In this document: positions 16,987 through 24,684 of the stretch, piece by piece
How positions within the stretch are numbered: position 1 is the first letter of the stretch
How the letters are laid out: each line of letters opens with the position of its first letter
NCBI GenBank assembly: GCA_902774295.1
Contig: CACYHP010000001.1
Span: 806,001-870,000, forward strand
DNA from: an uncultured Bacteroidia bacterium
Lineage (GTDB): Bacteria > Bacteroidota > Bacteroidia > Bacteroidales > F082
Reading direction: 5' to 3'
DNA: 64,000 bases
Made by a program: the position numbers and the translations under genes
Notes under the pieces: generated by a model
Databases searched by the model: none
The model's input: the letters and a program-made list of their open reading frames with translations, nothing else
Told to the model about the DNA's origin: nothing

Positions 16987-18825
16987 ATGAAAAAATTCAT
17001 CATTTTTCTGAACATAATGCTTCTTGTAACGATGTCTTATGGTCAGGAGCAAAATTCTGAAGCTGCTTATGTTGACAATGAATTCATTATCTGGCTGATG
17101 CAAGATGTTGATGCTTATGCGTTTGCAGCCGACTCAAATGTGGGGATTATGCCTAAAAGACAGTTGTCCGAACGTCTTAATATTTGGCTTTTTGAGATTA
17201 ATGACAGTAAAGAGTCTCGAGAAGATAAAATGAGTCGCCTGAACAAAAACGCCGATGTGCGAGTCATTCAAAACAACCACACTAACATAATGCTGCGTGA
17301 GGCCATCCCTGATGATCCCTATTATTCCCAACAATGGGCTATGGCTATCATGAGTCTGCCTCAGGCGTGGGAGGAATATGCCACTGGCGGCATCACGGCT
17401 ACAGGTGACACTATTGTGGTGGCTGTCATTGATGGAGGCGCCTTTCTTAATCATGAAGACTTGAGCTTTTGGAAAAACACTCGTGAAATTCCCAATAACA
17501 GCATCGATGACGATGGCAACGGATATGTTGATGATTACCATGGCTGGAATGCCTATTACCACAATGGAAATGTTTCCAGCAATGACCACGGCACCCATGT
17601 TGCCGGTATCATTGGGGCGGTCGGAAACAACGGAAAAGGTGTTTGCGGTGTGAATTGGAATGTGAAAATAATGCCTGTTTGCGGCAGTTCAGGCAATGAA
17701 TCAATTGTTGTGGAGGCATATTCGTATGTTTTGGAAATGCGAGCTCGTTACAATGAGACTAACGGGGAGGAAGGGGCTTTCATCGTGGCAACGAATTCGT
17801 CATTTGGAGTTGATTATGGTAATCCAGCCAATTACCCGATTTGGTGTGCTATGTATGATGAAATGGGGCAAGTTGGCATTTTGAGTTGCGGCGCCGGTCC
17901 CAATCTTAATGTGAATGTCGATGTGGTCGGCGACGTGCCTTCCACTTGTCCTGGCGACTACCTGATAGGTATCACCAACACAACTTCCGCCGATGTAAAA
18001 AACAGCAGTGCTGGATATGGAATCAATAATATAGACATTGGAGCTCCTGGCACATCCATTTATTCCACGGTACCCAACAACAATTATAGTTTCAAAACTG
18101 GAACTTCGATGGCAACCCCGCAAGTATCAGGTACCATTGCGTTGATGTATGCTGCGATGCCAGAGGAAATGATGCTCGCCTGCAAAAGCGATCCTGCCAG
18201 TTTCTGCTTGTCAGTAAGGCAAGCGCTTTTTGACGGTGCGGACAATCTTGCATCCCTCGACGGCTTGGTTGCCGAGGGTAGAAGACTGAATGCTTATGGA
18301 GCTATTGAAAGACTTTTAAATGTGCCAGTTATACCAATGTTGATTGGCGAAGTTGGCATAGTAGGAGAAGCTGTTGTTGGAGAGACTTTGACATTGAAAG
18401 CCAATCTGAGTTCAACTCCTATTATCCCCGAATTGGGTGAGTTAAGTTATCAATGGCAAAGGGATTCTACCAATATCGATGGTGCTGTGTTCCAATCCTA
18501 TACATTGACAGAAGATGATGTTGATGCTCTAATATGTGTTCAAGTAGTCGCTGAAAACTGCACAGGAACCGTAACCTCACCCGTAATAGGTCCAGTGCGT
18601 GGATACTCTGGAATTGATGAAAACGAAAATATGTCATTTAAAGTTTATCCCAACCCTTCAAATGGCAAAATTATTGTTGAAGGCTCGGGGCAACTGGTTG
18701 TAACAAACACACATGGGCAAACTGTTCTCGTAAAAGAAATCATCGACTTTGTGACCATAGAATTACCTAAAGGAATGTATTTTGCGAGATTGGGCAATTC
18801 AGTCAGAAAAATAGTGGTAGAATAA
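16987..18825 (+). CDS. Subtilisin-like (S8) serine protease with T9SS type A sorting domain
   Basis: 612 residues from ATG 16987, which opens a signal peptide (MKKFIIFLNIMLLVTMSYGQ). The catalytic triad is intact: Asp149 in VVAVIDGG, His201 in DHGTHVAGI and Ser374 in GTSMATPQVSG; NSSFG near residue 266 supplies the oxyanion Asn. A short prodomain-like segment precedes it. After the protease comes an Ig-like module (LSYQWQRDSTNIDGAVFQSY, ~480-540) and a T9SS domain (FKVYPNPSNGKIIVEG ... LPKGMYFARLGNSVRKIVV). It is probably a surface or secreted protease for protein degradation. Confidence 0.93.
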   Translation: MKKFIIFLNIMLLVTMSYGQEQNSEAAYVDNEFIIWLMQDVDAYAFAADSNVGIMPKRQLSERLNIWLFEINDSKESREDKMSRLNKNADVRVIQNNHTNIMLREAIPDDPYYSQQWAMAIMSLPQAWEEYATGGITATGDTIVVAVIDGGAFLNHEDLSFWKNTREIPNNSIDDDGNGYVDDYHGWNAYYHNGNVSSNDHGTHVAGIIGAVGNNGKGVCGVNWNVKIMPVCGSSGNESIVVEAYSYVLEMRARYNETNGEEGAFIVATNSSFGVDYGNPANYPIWCAMYDEMGQVGILSCGAGPNLNVNVDVVGDVPSTCPGDYLIGITNTTSADVKNSSAGYGINNIDIGAPGTSIYSTVPNNNYSFKTGTSMATPQVSGTIALMYAAMPEEMMLACKSDPASFCLSVRQALFDGADNLASLDGLVAEGRRLNAYGAIERLLNVPVIPMLIGEVGIVGEAVVGETLTLKANLSSTPIIPELGELSYQWQRDSTNIDGAVFQSYTLTEDDVDALICVQVVAENCTGTVTSPVIGPVRGYSGIDENENMSFKVYPNPSNGKIIVEGSGQLVVTNTHGQTVLVKEIIDFVTIELPKGMYFARLGNSVRKIVVE

Positions 18826-18922
18826 AACAATATATTTTCAGTTCAGAGTCGGTTTTCACTAAATTTTTACCAAAAACAAATTATTTTTTTTAGGTAATTT
18901 TATTTCGGTAAAATATTTTTTG

Positions 18923-18930
18923 TATCTTTG
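18923..18930 (+). promoter_or_regulatory. Promoter -7 box of the AAA ATPase gene
   Basis: TATCTTTG, 17 bases before the chosen ATG at 18948. Confidence 0.55.
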
Positions 18931-18947
18931 CAGAAAATTTGAAGCTT

Positions 18948-20084
18948 ATGGTAGATAGTCTTAATCCGTTTGTGGTGTCGGGCAAGATCCCGCCGGAGTA
19001 TTTCTGCGACAGGGTGGAAGAAGCCGCTCAGCTTGAGAAATCACTGCGCAATCAACTCAACGTGGTGCTTACCTCGGCTCGCCGAATGGGGAAAACCTCC
19101 CTTGTCGATTTTGTTCTCGACAAACCAGCAATCAGCAAGAATTATATAACCATTGTTGTTGATATTCTTCACACTACGACGTTTCGCGAGTTCATAATGG
19201 CTCTCGGAGCCGCCGTGTTCGAAAACGTGGCTACCAGAAGCAAGAAACTGCGCAAACAATTTGTCACGTTGCTGAAATCGCTGAGCGCGAGCTTCGGCTA
19301 CGACCCCATTCTCAACGTCCCGACATTCGATATACGCCTCGGCGACCTACAAAATCCGGAATTCACTATGGGAGAGATTTTTAGTTATCTCGAGTCAGTC
19401 GATAAACGCTGTCTTGTGGTAATCGATGAATTTCAACAGATTACGTATTATCCTGAGAAGAATGTCGAGGCATTGCTTCGCACTCATATCCAGAAGCTAA
19501 AAAATGCCAATTTCGTCTTTTCGGGAAGCAAGCGCCGACTGATGGACGAGATGTTTTTCTCGTCGAAACGGCCTTTTTACCAAAGCGCAAAAAATCTTCC
19601 GCTTGAGCCGATAGACAAAGGTATTTATCTCGATTTTGCGATGTCTAATTTTAAGAATGCGAATAAAAACATCACCGAAGATGCGTTTTCGCACGTTTAC
19701 GACACGTTCTGGGGCGTCACTTTCTATATCCAAAGAATAATGAAAGACGCTTTCGCGGAAACAAAAGCTGACGACACATGCGATTTGAATCTTGTGAAAA
19801 ATTTGATAGAAGATTACATCGATGAAAACGACTCTCGTCTGCGCGAGCAGCTTTCATATATCTCTGAATCTCAGAAAGAACTGCTTTATGCGATACATTC
19901 CGAGGGTCAGGTGCAAAGCATAACATCAGCCGAATTCAATAAGAAACATCGTCTGCGTTCACCAAGTTCCACACAGTCAGCAGCGTTGAAACTATTGGAA
20001 TACGACCTCATCACCAGGAAAGAAAAGATTTATTCGCTTTCCGACCCATTGTTAAAATTATGGTTGGATAGAAAAATCGTGTAA
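18948..20084 (+). CDS. AAA ATPase of the archaeal-ATPase (PF01637-like) family
   Basis: 378 residues. It begins NPFVVSGKIPPEYFCDR, typical of this STAND-like group in Bacteroidota. Walker A is SARRMGKTSL (~46-52), Walker B is CLVVIDEFQQI (~152-162), and GSKRRLMDEMF serves as sensor 1. A winged-helix C-terminal region (EGQVQSITSAEFNKKHRL ... LKLLEYDLITRKEKIYSLSDPLLKLWL) follows. ATG 18948 was chosen over a TTG at 18939 because it fits the promoter. The function of this family is unknown; the C-terminal winged helix suggests nucleic-acid or partner binding. The next gene starts 1 base after its stop, so the two are co-transcribed. Confidence 0.85.
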   Translation: MVDSLNPFVVSGKIPPEYFCDRVEEAAQLEKSLRNQLNVVLTSARRMGKTSLVDFVLDKPAISKNYITIVVDILHTTTFREFIMALGAAVFENVATRSKKLRKQFVTLLKSLSASFGYDPILNVPTFDIRLGDLQNPEFTMGEIFSYLESVDKRCLVVIDEFQQITYYPEKNVEALLRTHIQKLKNANFVFSGSKRRLMDEMFFSSKRPFYQSAKNLPLEPIDKGIYLDFAMSNFKNANKNITEDAFSHVYDTFWGVTFYIQRIMKDAFAETKADDTCDLNLVKNLIEDYIDENDSRLREQLSYISESQKELLYAIHSEGQVQSITSAEFNKKHRLRSPSSTQSAALKLLEYDLITRKEKIYSLSDPLLKLWLDRKIV

Positions 20085-20085
20085 T

Positions 20086-21234
20086 ATGCTTGCAAAATCT
20101 CGTTTACTCTCACTAACCGCCATCTCTTTATTTTTGGTTCTCACGCTATCCTCTTGCTTCAGCAACAAACACGTTGCAACAGCTAATAAAGAGACGACGG
20201 CTGAACAAGTTTGGACTTATAGCCTAAGCCATCCTGAGGGTTTTACAATAGACCTCAGCACCATGACTGAACCGGCAGAGGGCATCAGCGTCGCTTATGC
20301 GGCCACACAAGGATGCCATTCGCGTGAGGCACTCGACAGCGTCGTCAGTCATGCCATTAAACACAATGGTTTTGTAGGCGGATGGCTCGACACCACCGAC
20401 AGCCTGTATTATTTCGACAGCACCCGCATCTTCCCCGAGGATTCCCTCGAGGCAGCCAAGAAGTTCGGTGTGGAAAACGGCCAAATAGCTATATTTGTCA
20501 TCTCGGAAGGGCGGGAAATCCGACTGGATATCGACAGGATTCAGCAACGTGGCGTGCTTTTGGTAGGCACCACTGGCGACTACAGGCCTCTCTCGTTTGT
20601 TGAAAATGACAGCGTTTACTGGGGTTTTGAGATTGATATGGCAGCGGAGATTGCCCGAAATCTGGGTGTCGACGTGGAGTTCGTCTCAACGTCATGGCCC
20701 ACGCTTACCAACGATGTGCTGGCTGAACCTCAGACGTTCGACTTCGCCATCAGCGGCATCACCATTACTGATGAGCGCCTGCAAATCATGGCGATGAGCG
20801 AAGGCTATCTGGAAAACGGCAAGACCATATTATGCCGCGTGGAAGATACGACGGCGTTTCATTCGTTGAGCGACATCGACAAAGCCGAGGTGAGAGTGAT
20901 GGTGAATCCCGGAGGAATGAACGAGAAGTTCGCTAAAGAAAATCTCACCAATTCAACGATTATTGTTTATCCGGTCAACGAAGAAATCCCATCTTTGGTG
21001 GCACAAGGCGATGCTGATGTGATGATTACCGAGATAACAGAGGCGCCGTGGTACGTCCAAAACGACCCGCGACTGGCGGCACCATTATTAAACAAACCAT
21101 TTACCCATGGCGAAATCGGCATCCTGATGCGAAAAGGTCAGAATGACCTCCTGCAATACGTCAACAACCTCATTCATAAGATGAAAGAAGACGGCTCGTT
21201 ACAAAAATTAAAGGAAAAATACGAGCTTAAATAA
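20086..21234 (+). CDS. Solute-binding lipoprotein (SBP family 3) with an extra N-terminal domain
   Basis: 382 residues. The signal peptide ends in LTLSSC (lipidated Cys24). Residues about 150-382 are a family 3 solute-binding fold: LLVGTTGDYRPLSFVEND, FEIDMAAEIARNLGV, FDFAISGITITDERLQIM, YPVNEEIPSLVAQGDADVMI and a closing MKEDGSLQKLKEKYEL. This resembles amino-acid-binding proteins and PheC-type cyclohexadienyl dehydratases. Residues about 50-145 (GFVGGWLDTTDSLYYFD ... AIFVISEGREIRL) form a domain I do not recognise. No permease or ATPase of a matching uptake system is adjacent, so a signalling or enzymatic role is as likely as transport. Confidence 0.82.
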   Translation: MLAKSRLLSLTAISLFLVLTLSSCFSNKHVATANKETTAEQVWTYSLSHPEGFTIDLSTMTEPAEGISVAYAATQGCHSREALDSVVSHAIKHNGFVGGWLDTTDSLYYFDSTRIFPEDSLEAAKKFGVENGQIAIFVISEGREIRLDIDRIQQRGVLLVGTTGDYRPLSFVENDSVYWGFEIDMAAEIARNLGVDVEFVSTSWPTLTNDVLAEPQTFDFAISGITITDERLQIMAMSEGYLENGKTILCRVEDTTAFHSLSDIDKAEVRVMVNPGGMNEKFAKENLTNSTIIVYPVNEEIPSLVAQGDADVMITEITEAPWYVQNDPRLAAPLLNKPFTHGEIGILMRKGQNDLLQYVNNLIHKMKEDGSLQKLKEKYELK

Positions 21235-21237
21235 AAA

Positions 21238-21262
21238 TAGAGATGCCTTAAAAACATCTCTA
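21238..21262 (-). terminator. Terminator for the tRNA-Ala transcript
   Basis: Stem TAGAGATG/CATCTCTA. On the minus strand it is followed by TTTTTATT, which fits termination of the tRNA reading leftward. Confidence 0.75.
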
Positions 21263-21299
21263 CTAACGTCTAAAGACTAACGACTAAAGTCTAAAGTCT
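21263..21299. repeat. CTAAAG/CTAACG tandem repeat
   Basis: Repeated words of 7-9 bases (ACGTCTAAAG, ACTAACG, ACTAAAGTCTAAAGTCT), close to the repeat at 47923-47952. No coding potential. Confidence 0.6.
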
Positions 21300-21307
21300 T
21301 GATTCTG

Positions 21308-21380
21308 TGGAGGATACCGGACTCGAACCGGCCACCTTTAGATTGCGAACCTAACGCTCTACCAGATGAGCTAAACCCCC
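21308..21380 (-). tRNA. tRNA-Ala (anticodon CGC)
   Basis: 73-nt cloverleaf: acceptor GGGGGTT/ATCCTCC with G3-U70 (the alanine identity pair) and one T-T mismatch at 6-67, D arm GCTC/GAGC, anticodon stem TTAGG/TCTAA with loop TTCGCAA, T-loop TTCGAGT, discriminator A. No encoded CCA. Anticodon CGC reads GCG. It is followed by its own terminator. Confidence 0.9.
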
Positions 21381-21448
21381 AAATTTTACGACCGCAAAAT
21401 TACAAAAATTTTATTAAGCCAAAAACATTTTTTTAGAAAAATTATGTA

Positions 21449-21456
21449 TATCTTTG
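21449..21456 (+). promoter_or_regulatory. Promoter -7 box of the choline-kinase-like gene
   Basis: TATCTTTG, 39 bases before the ATG at 21495. Confidence 0.5.
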
Positions 21457-21494
21457 CACGCAATTTTGAAAACAAATATTAAAAACTTTATACA

Positions 21495-22358
21495 ATGGAA
21501 ATTGAACTTTATATCATCAGAAGAGTAAACGCTTTGCTTCAGGCAACTGACGCCAAGATTGTAAAACGCCTCGAAGGAGGCATGAGTAATTACACCTATG
21601 TTGTTGAATGTCAAGGTGAAATGTACACCTACCGCGTGCCGGGTAAGTTCGCTGAGCGCTTTGTCGACCGCGTGGAAGAAGATGCCAACATCAAGGAAGT
21701 CGAGAAACTCGATCTTAACAACGAGACCGTTTACGTAGAGATTCGCTCAGGCGAAAAACTCGCAAAATACGTAGAAGGTACCATCATGTCGACAACCGAT
21801 GTCGTATCTTACAACGAGATGTCTGTGAAGGCATTGAAGAAACTTCACAACAGCGATGTCAAGTTCGGCGACTACAACGCTTTCGGACGTCTCGACACCT
21901 ATGAGAAATACTGCAAAGAGATGGGTTTTGAGCATCCTCAGGAATATGTCGAGCTCCGTCACACCCTCGACGAGATGCGCAAGCTTTACAAAGAGGTGAA
22001 GAAAGTGCCTTGCCACTGCGACTATCAGCCTACTAACCTCGTCATCGCAAAAGATAAATTCTATGTCTTGGACTGGGAATTTGCTGGAATGAATGACCCG
22101 TTCTACGATATCGCTTGCTACGGAAACGCCGGCTTCGACAAGGCTTTGTCGCTGCTTGAGGCTTACGTCGGACACAAACCTACGCAGGAAGAGCTGAACC
22201 GCCTGTATTTCCACCGCGCATTCCAGTGCCTGCAGTGGTTCAACGTCGCCATCTTCAAAGATAAAGTTGGCCTTAGCAAAGATCTGAATATGGATTTCAA
22301 CGCCGTCGCCTTCATGTTCTTAGGCATGGCGAAGGATCTTATCGGAAACTGCAAGTAA
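21495..22358 (+). CDS. Choline/ethanolamine kinase-like phosphotransferase (APH fold)
   Basis: 287 residues. The aminoglycoside-phosphotransferase/choline-kinase fold is clear: a Gly-rich nucleotide loop (LEGGMSNYTYVV, ~26-37), the catalytic Brenner motif HCDYQPTNLV (~172-181) and the metal site DWEFAGMNDPFYDIACYG (~193-210). It resembles LicA-type kinases, which make phosphocholine for surface decoration or phospholipid head groups. No licB/C/D partner is adjacent, so the acceptor is uncertain. It is convergent with the suf locus; only 3 bases separate the two stops. Confidence 0.88.
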   Translation: MEIELYIIRRVNALLQATDAKIVKRLEGGMSNYTYVVECQGEMYTYRVPGKFAERFVDRVEEDANIKEVEKLDLNNETVYVEIRSGEKLAKYVEGTIMSTTDVVSYNEMSVKALKKLHNSDVKFGDYNAFGRLDTYEKYCKEMGFEHPQEYVELRHTLDEMRKLYKEVKKVPCHCDYQPTNLVIAKDKFYVLDWEFAGMNDPFYDIACYGNAGFDKALSLLEAYVGHKPTQEELNRLYFHRAFQCLQWFNVAIFKDKVGLSKDLNMDFNAVAFMFLGMAKDLIGNCK

Positions 22359-22361
22359 ACA

Positions 22362-22712
22362 CTAATACATCATATCGCTGAAGCCGAAGCCTTCGTCGAG
22401 ACCGAGCTCCGCGCGCACCTCTTCGGAGAGGCTCGCAGGACTCCATGCCGGCTCGAAGGTAAGCTCCACATCACATGATTTGACGCCCATTATAGCGCTG
22501 ACTTTCTCCTTAACGAAATTAGGGAGATAGTCGGCGACAGGGCAGTTCGGCGCAGTCACCGTCATCAGAATCTTCACAGCGCCCTCATCGTCGATATTAA
22601 TTTCATAAATCAAGCCCAGTTTGTAGATGTCAACTGGTATCTCTGGGTCGTAAATGCCACTCAACACAGCAATCACGCGCTCTTTCAGTTCATTTTTCTC
22701 TTCTTCTTTCAT
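22362..22712 (-). CDS. DUF59/MIP18 family iron-sulfur assembly protein (SufT/PaaD-like)
   Basis: 116 residues from ATG 22712 (a TTG at 22727 would add five). Hallmarks: VLSGIYDPEIPVDIYKLGLIYEINI, then LMTVTAPNCPVADYLP with the conserved Cys, and VELTFEPAWSPASLSEE. DUF59 proteins help load or mature Fe-S clusters and usually accompany SUF genes. It is the last gene of the suf run (minus strand), separated from sufE by a 70-base gap that holds two palindromes. Confidence 0.92.
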   Translation of the reverse strand: MKEEEKNELKERVIAVLSGIYDPEIPVDIYKLGLIYEINIDDEGAVKILMTVTAPNCPVADYLPNFVKEKVSAIMGVKSCDVELTFEPAWSPASLSEEVRAELGLDEGFGFSDMMY

Positions 22713-22721
22713 ATCTTCTAT

Positions 22722-22741
22722 GGACAAGACACGTCTTGTCC
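22722..22741. repeat. 20-bp palindrome, GGACAAGAC type
   Basis: GGACAAGAC-AC-GTCTTGTCC: nine-base arms, in the gap between sufE and the DUF59 gene. A related palindrome follows at 22769. Confidence 0.75.
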
Positions 22742-22768
22742 CAACTGGTTTTAAATTATATCCTGTAT

Positions 22769-22788
22769 GGATAAGACATGCCTTATCC
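22769..22788. repeat. 20-bp palindrome, GGATAAG type
   Basis: GGATAAG-ACATGC-CTTATCC, preceded by ATCCTGTAT. The same arrangement occurs at 26911-26938 (ATCCTGTAC plus a perfect 20-mer palindrome). The sufE stop codon (22785-22783) is formed by bases of this palindrome. Confidence 0.75.
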
Positions 22789-23196
22789 GTTCATTACTTC
22801 TGCATACAACATCATCTGTTTCACCATACTCAGCAAGCCATTCGAACGGGTAGGAGAGAGGTGTTCCTTCAAGCCGATCTCATCCAAGAAGCTCATATCC
22901 GCTGCCAAAATATCGGCAGGAGTCTGTCCCGAAAACACCTTTATCAATAAGTTGATGATGCCTTTGGTGATTACGGCATCGCTGTCGGCGGTGAAATAAA
23001 TCTTGCCGTCACGTTTCTCGGCATGAAGCCAAACCCTTGACTGACAGCCGTTTATGAGGTAATTGTCATTGCGATATTGTGGGTCGATGATCGGGCACTC
23101 CTTGCCCATCTCGATGAGCATGGCGTAGCGGTCCATCCAGTCGTCGAACATCGAGAACTCCTCGACAATGCTGTCTTGTATTTCTTTAATTGTCAT
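22783..23196 (-). CDS. sufE: Cysteine desulfuration protein SufE
   Basis: 137 residues. It accepts persulfide sulfur from SufS and passes it to SufBCD. It begins TIKEIQDSIVEEFSMFDDWMDRYAMLIEMGKE, as in SufE/YgdK, and has the NDNYLINGCQSRVWL segment containing the sulfur-accepting Cys (~residue 51), followed by DSDAVITKGIINLLIKVFSGQTPADIL. Length is normal. Its last codons and stop overlap an intergenic palindrome. A 145-base repeat-rich gap separates it from sufS, which is unusual for genes that act as a pair. Confidence 0.95.
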   Translation of the reverse strand: MTIKEIQDSIVEEFSMFDDWMDRYAMLIEMGKECPIIDPQYRNDNYLINGCQSRVWLHAEKRDGKIYFTADSDAVITKGIINLLIKVFSGQTPADILAADMSFLDEIGLKEHLSPTRSNGLLSMVKQMMLYAEVMNG

Positions 23197-23204
23197 ATTT
23201 TTCT

Positions 23205-23336
23205 TTTTTTTCGGTGACCTTCGGTCAGAAATCTTTCAAAATCTTTTTTAAAATCTAACAAAATGTTTTACCTTATTTGGATGATTATTTTGAAAGATTT
23301 TTTAATTGATTTTGTGGGATTTCTCGCCGCAGGCGA
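23205..23336. repeat. Inverted-repeat element between sufS and sufE (AAATCTTTCAAAATC type)
   Basis: Read on the minus strand, one end carries hairpin TCGCC-TGC-GGCGA followed by AGAAATC; the other end carries GATTTTGAAAGATTTC followed by hairpin TGACC-GAA-GGTCA. Inner segments repeat AAAAATCTTTCAAAAT. The layout (hairpin-tipped inverted ends about 120 bases apart) looks like a miniature mobile or repeat element. A half-copy with a GCC-GAA-GGC hairpin is at 62733-62806. Confidence 0.65.
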
Positions 23337-23341
23337 CCCAT

Positions 23342-24595
23342 TTATCTCAACATCGTTGCAGCTCGATTCACTGCTTTTACAAAAATATCAATTTCTTCTT
23401 TTGTGTTGTACATCGCAAACGACGCTCTCACCGTTCCCGGGATGCCGAAGAACGTCATCACCGGCTCGGCGCAATGATGTCCTGTGCGCACTGCAACTCC
23501 CATTTTGTCAATGATGGTGCCCAAATCATAAGGATGGATGCCGTCTATCACAAACGAAATCAATCCGTTACGCTTCGGAGCCTGTCCGATGAAATGCATG
23601 CCTTCGATACTTGAAAGCTTCTCGGTGGCATATCTCAGAAGCTCGTCTTCGTAAGCCTCAACTTCTTGACGGTCAAAGCTTTGGATGAACTTAACGGCTG
23701 TCTCAAGACCAAGAGCTGCGCCCACATTCGGTGTTCCGGCCTCGAACTTAAACGGCACTTTGTTGAACGTGGTCTTCTCGAAGCTCACGGTGTCGACCAT
23801 CTCGCCGCCAAACTGATACGGAGGCATCTTCTCGAGCCATTCCATCTTGCCGTACAAGCCGCCGATGCCCATAGGAGCGTACATCTTATGACCTGAAAAG
23901 ACGTAAAAGTCACAGTCAAGGTCTTGAACATCAATCACTTGATGTGCCATCGACTGTGCTCCGTCTATCACCACCGGGATGTTGTATTTATGCGCCATCG
24001 CTATCATCTCCTTGATAGGATTCACAGTGCCTAAAGTGTTGGAAATGTGAGCGATGGAAACGATTTTCGGACGTTGTTTGAGCAACTCTTCATAATGGTT
24101 CAAGTCAAGGACGCCGTTTTTGTCCATTCGGATCACCAGGAGATTATCCATCCTGTTAATCCTGTCTGCTTCAATCCTGTTAATCCTGTCTAAAAACTGT
24201 TGCCAAGGCACCATATTTGAGTGATGCTCCATAGCACTCACCACCACCTTATCTCCTTCATTCACAAGAAGTTGTCCCAACGAGGTCGCCAGCAGATTCA
24301 GCGATTCCGTTGTGCCTCTGGTGAACACAATCTCCTGTGCCTGTCGTGCATTGATGAACTGCGCCACGGTCTTGCGGGCGTTTTCGTAAGCCTCCGTCGC
24401 CATCTGGCTGAGGTAATGCACTCCGCGGTGGATGTTGCAGTTCTCATGCAGGTAGTAATCGCGCTCGCGCTCAATGACGCAAAGTGGTTTCTGTGTGGTC
24501 GCTGCATTGTCGAAATACACCAGCGGCTTGCCGTAAACCTGTTGGTCAAGCACCGGGAACTGCTTCCGAATATCGTTTATGTTGAAGTTGCTCAA
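23342..24595 (-). CDS. sufS: Cysteine desulfurase SufS with a repeat-derived insertion
   Basis: 417 residues. A PLP enzyme that takes sulfur from cysteine for Fe-S cluster assembly. Conserved parts: YFDNAATTQKP at residues 28-38, FTRGTTESLNLLA, AMEHHSNMVPWQ, VIDGAQSMAHQ, the PLP lysine in YVFSGHKMYAPMGIGGLYG (~232) and the active-site Cys in VAVRTGHHCAEPVM (~370). After VPWQQF lies an insertion of about 10-12 residues, read as DRINRIEADRINRMDN, absent from E. coli SufS. It is encoded by two identical 18-base repeats (24150-24191) of a type otherwise seen in gaps. The frame stays open and the active-site motifs are intact, so the enzyme is probably functional. Confidence 0.95.
   Translation of the reverse strand: MSNFNINDIRKQFPVLDQQVYGKPLVYFDNAATTQKPLCVIERERDYYLHENCNIHRGVHYLSQMATEAYENARKTVAQFINARQAQEIVFTRGTTESLNLLATSLGQLLVNEGDKVVVSAMEHHSNMVPWQQFLDRINRIEADRINRMDNLLVIRMDKNGVLDLNHYEELLKQRPKIVSIAHISNTLGTVNPIKEMIAMAHKYNIPVVIDGAQSMAHQVIDVQDLDCDFYVFSGHKMYAPMGIGGLYGKMEWLEKMPPYQFGGEMVDTVSFEKTTFNKVPFKFEAGTPNVGAALGLETAVKFIQSFDRQEVEAYEDELLRYATEKLSSIEGMHFIGQAPKRNGLISFVIDGIHPYDLGTIIDKMGVAVRTGHHCAEPVMTFFGIPGTVRASFAMYNTKEEIDIFVKAVNRAATMLR
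24150..24191. repeat. AATCCTGTTAATCCTGTCT direct repeat inside sufS
   Basis: Two identical 18-base units (24150-24167 and 24174-24191) with a 6-base spacer, so the period is 24 bases, a multiple of three. The same words build intergenic repeats at 52752-52857 and, in degraded form, at 35753-35780. Confidence 0.85.
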
Positions 24596-24684
24596 AATCC
24601 AAAAATTTAGTCTGCAAAAATACTAAAAAAAAACAATCGCAGCATAAATTACACCGCGATTGTTCTTTTTATAATCAAAAAACT

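Noticed and set aside
18939..21234. Phage or defence island around the AAA ATPase
   Set aside because: Neighbours are ordinary; no integrase, toxin, nuclease or other defence gene is present.
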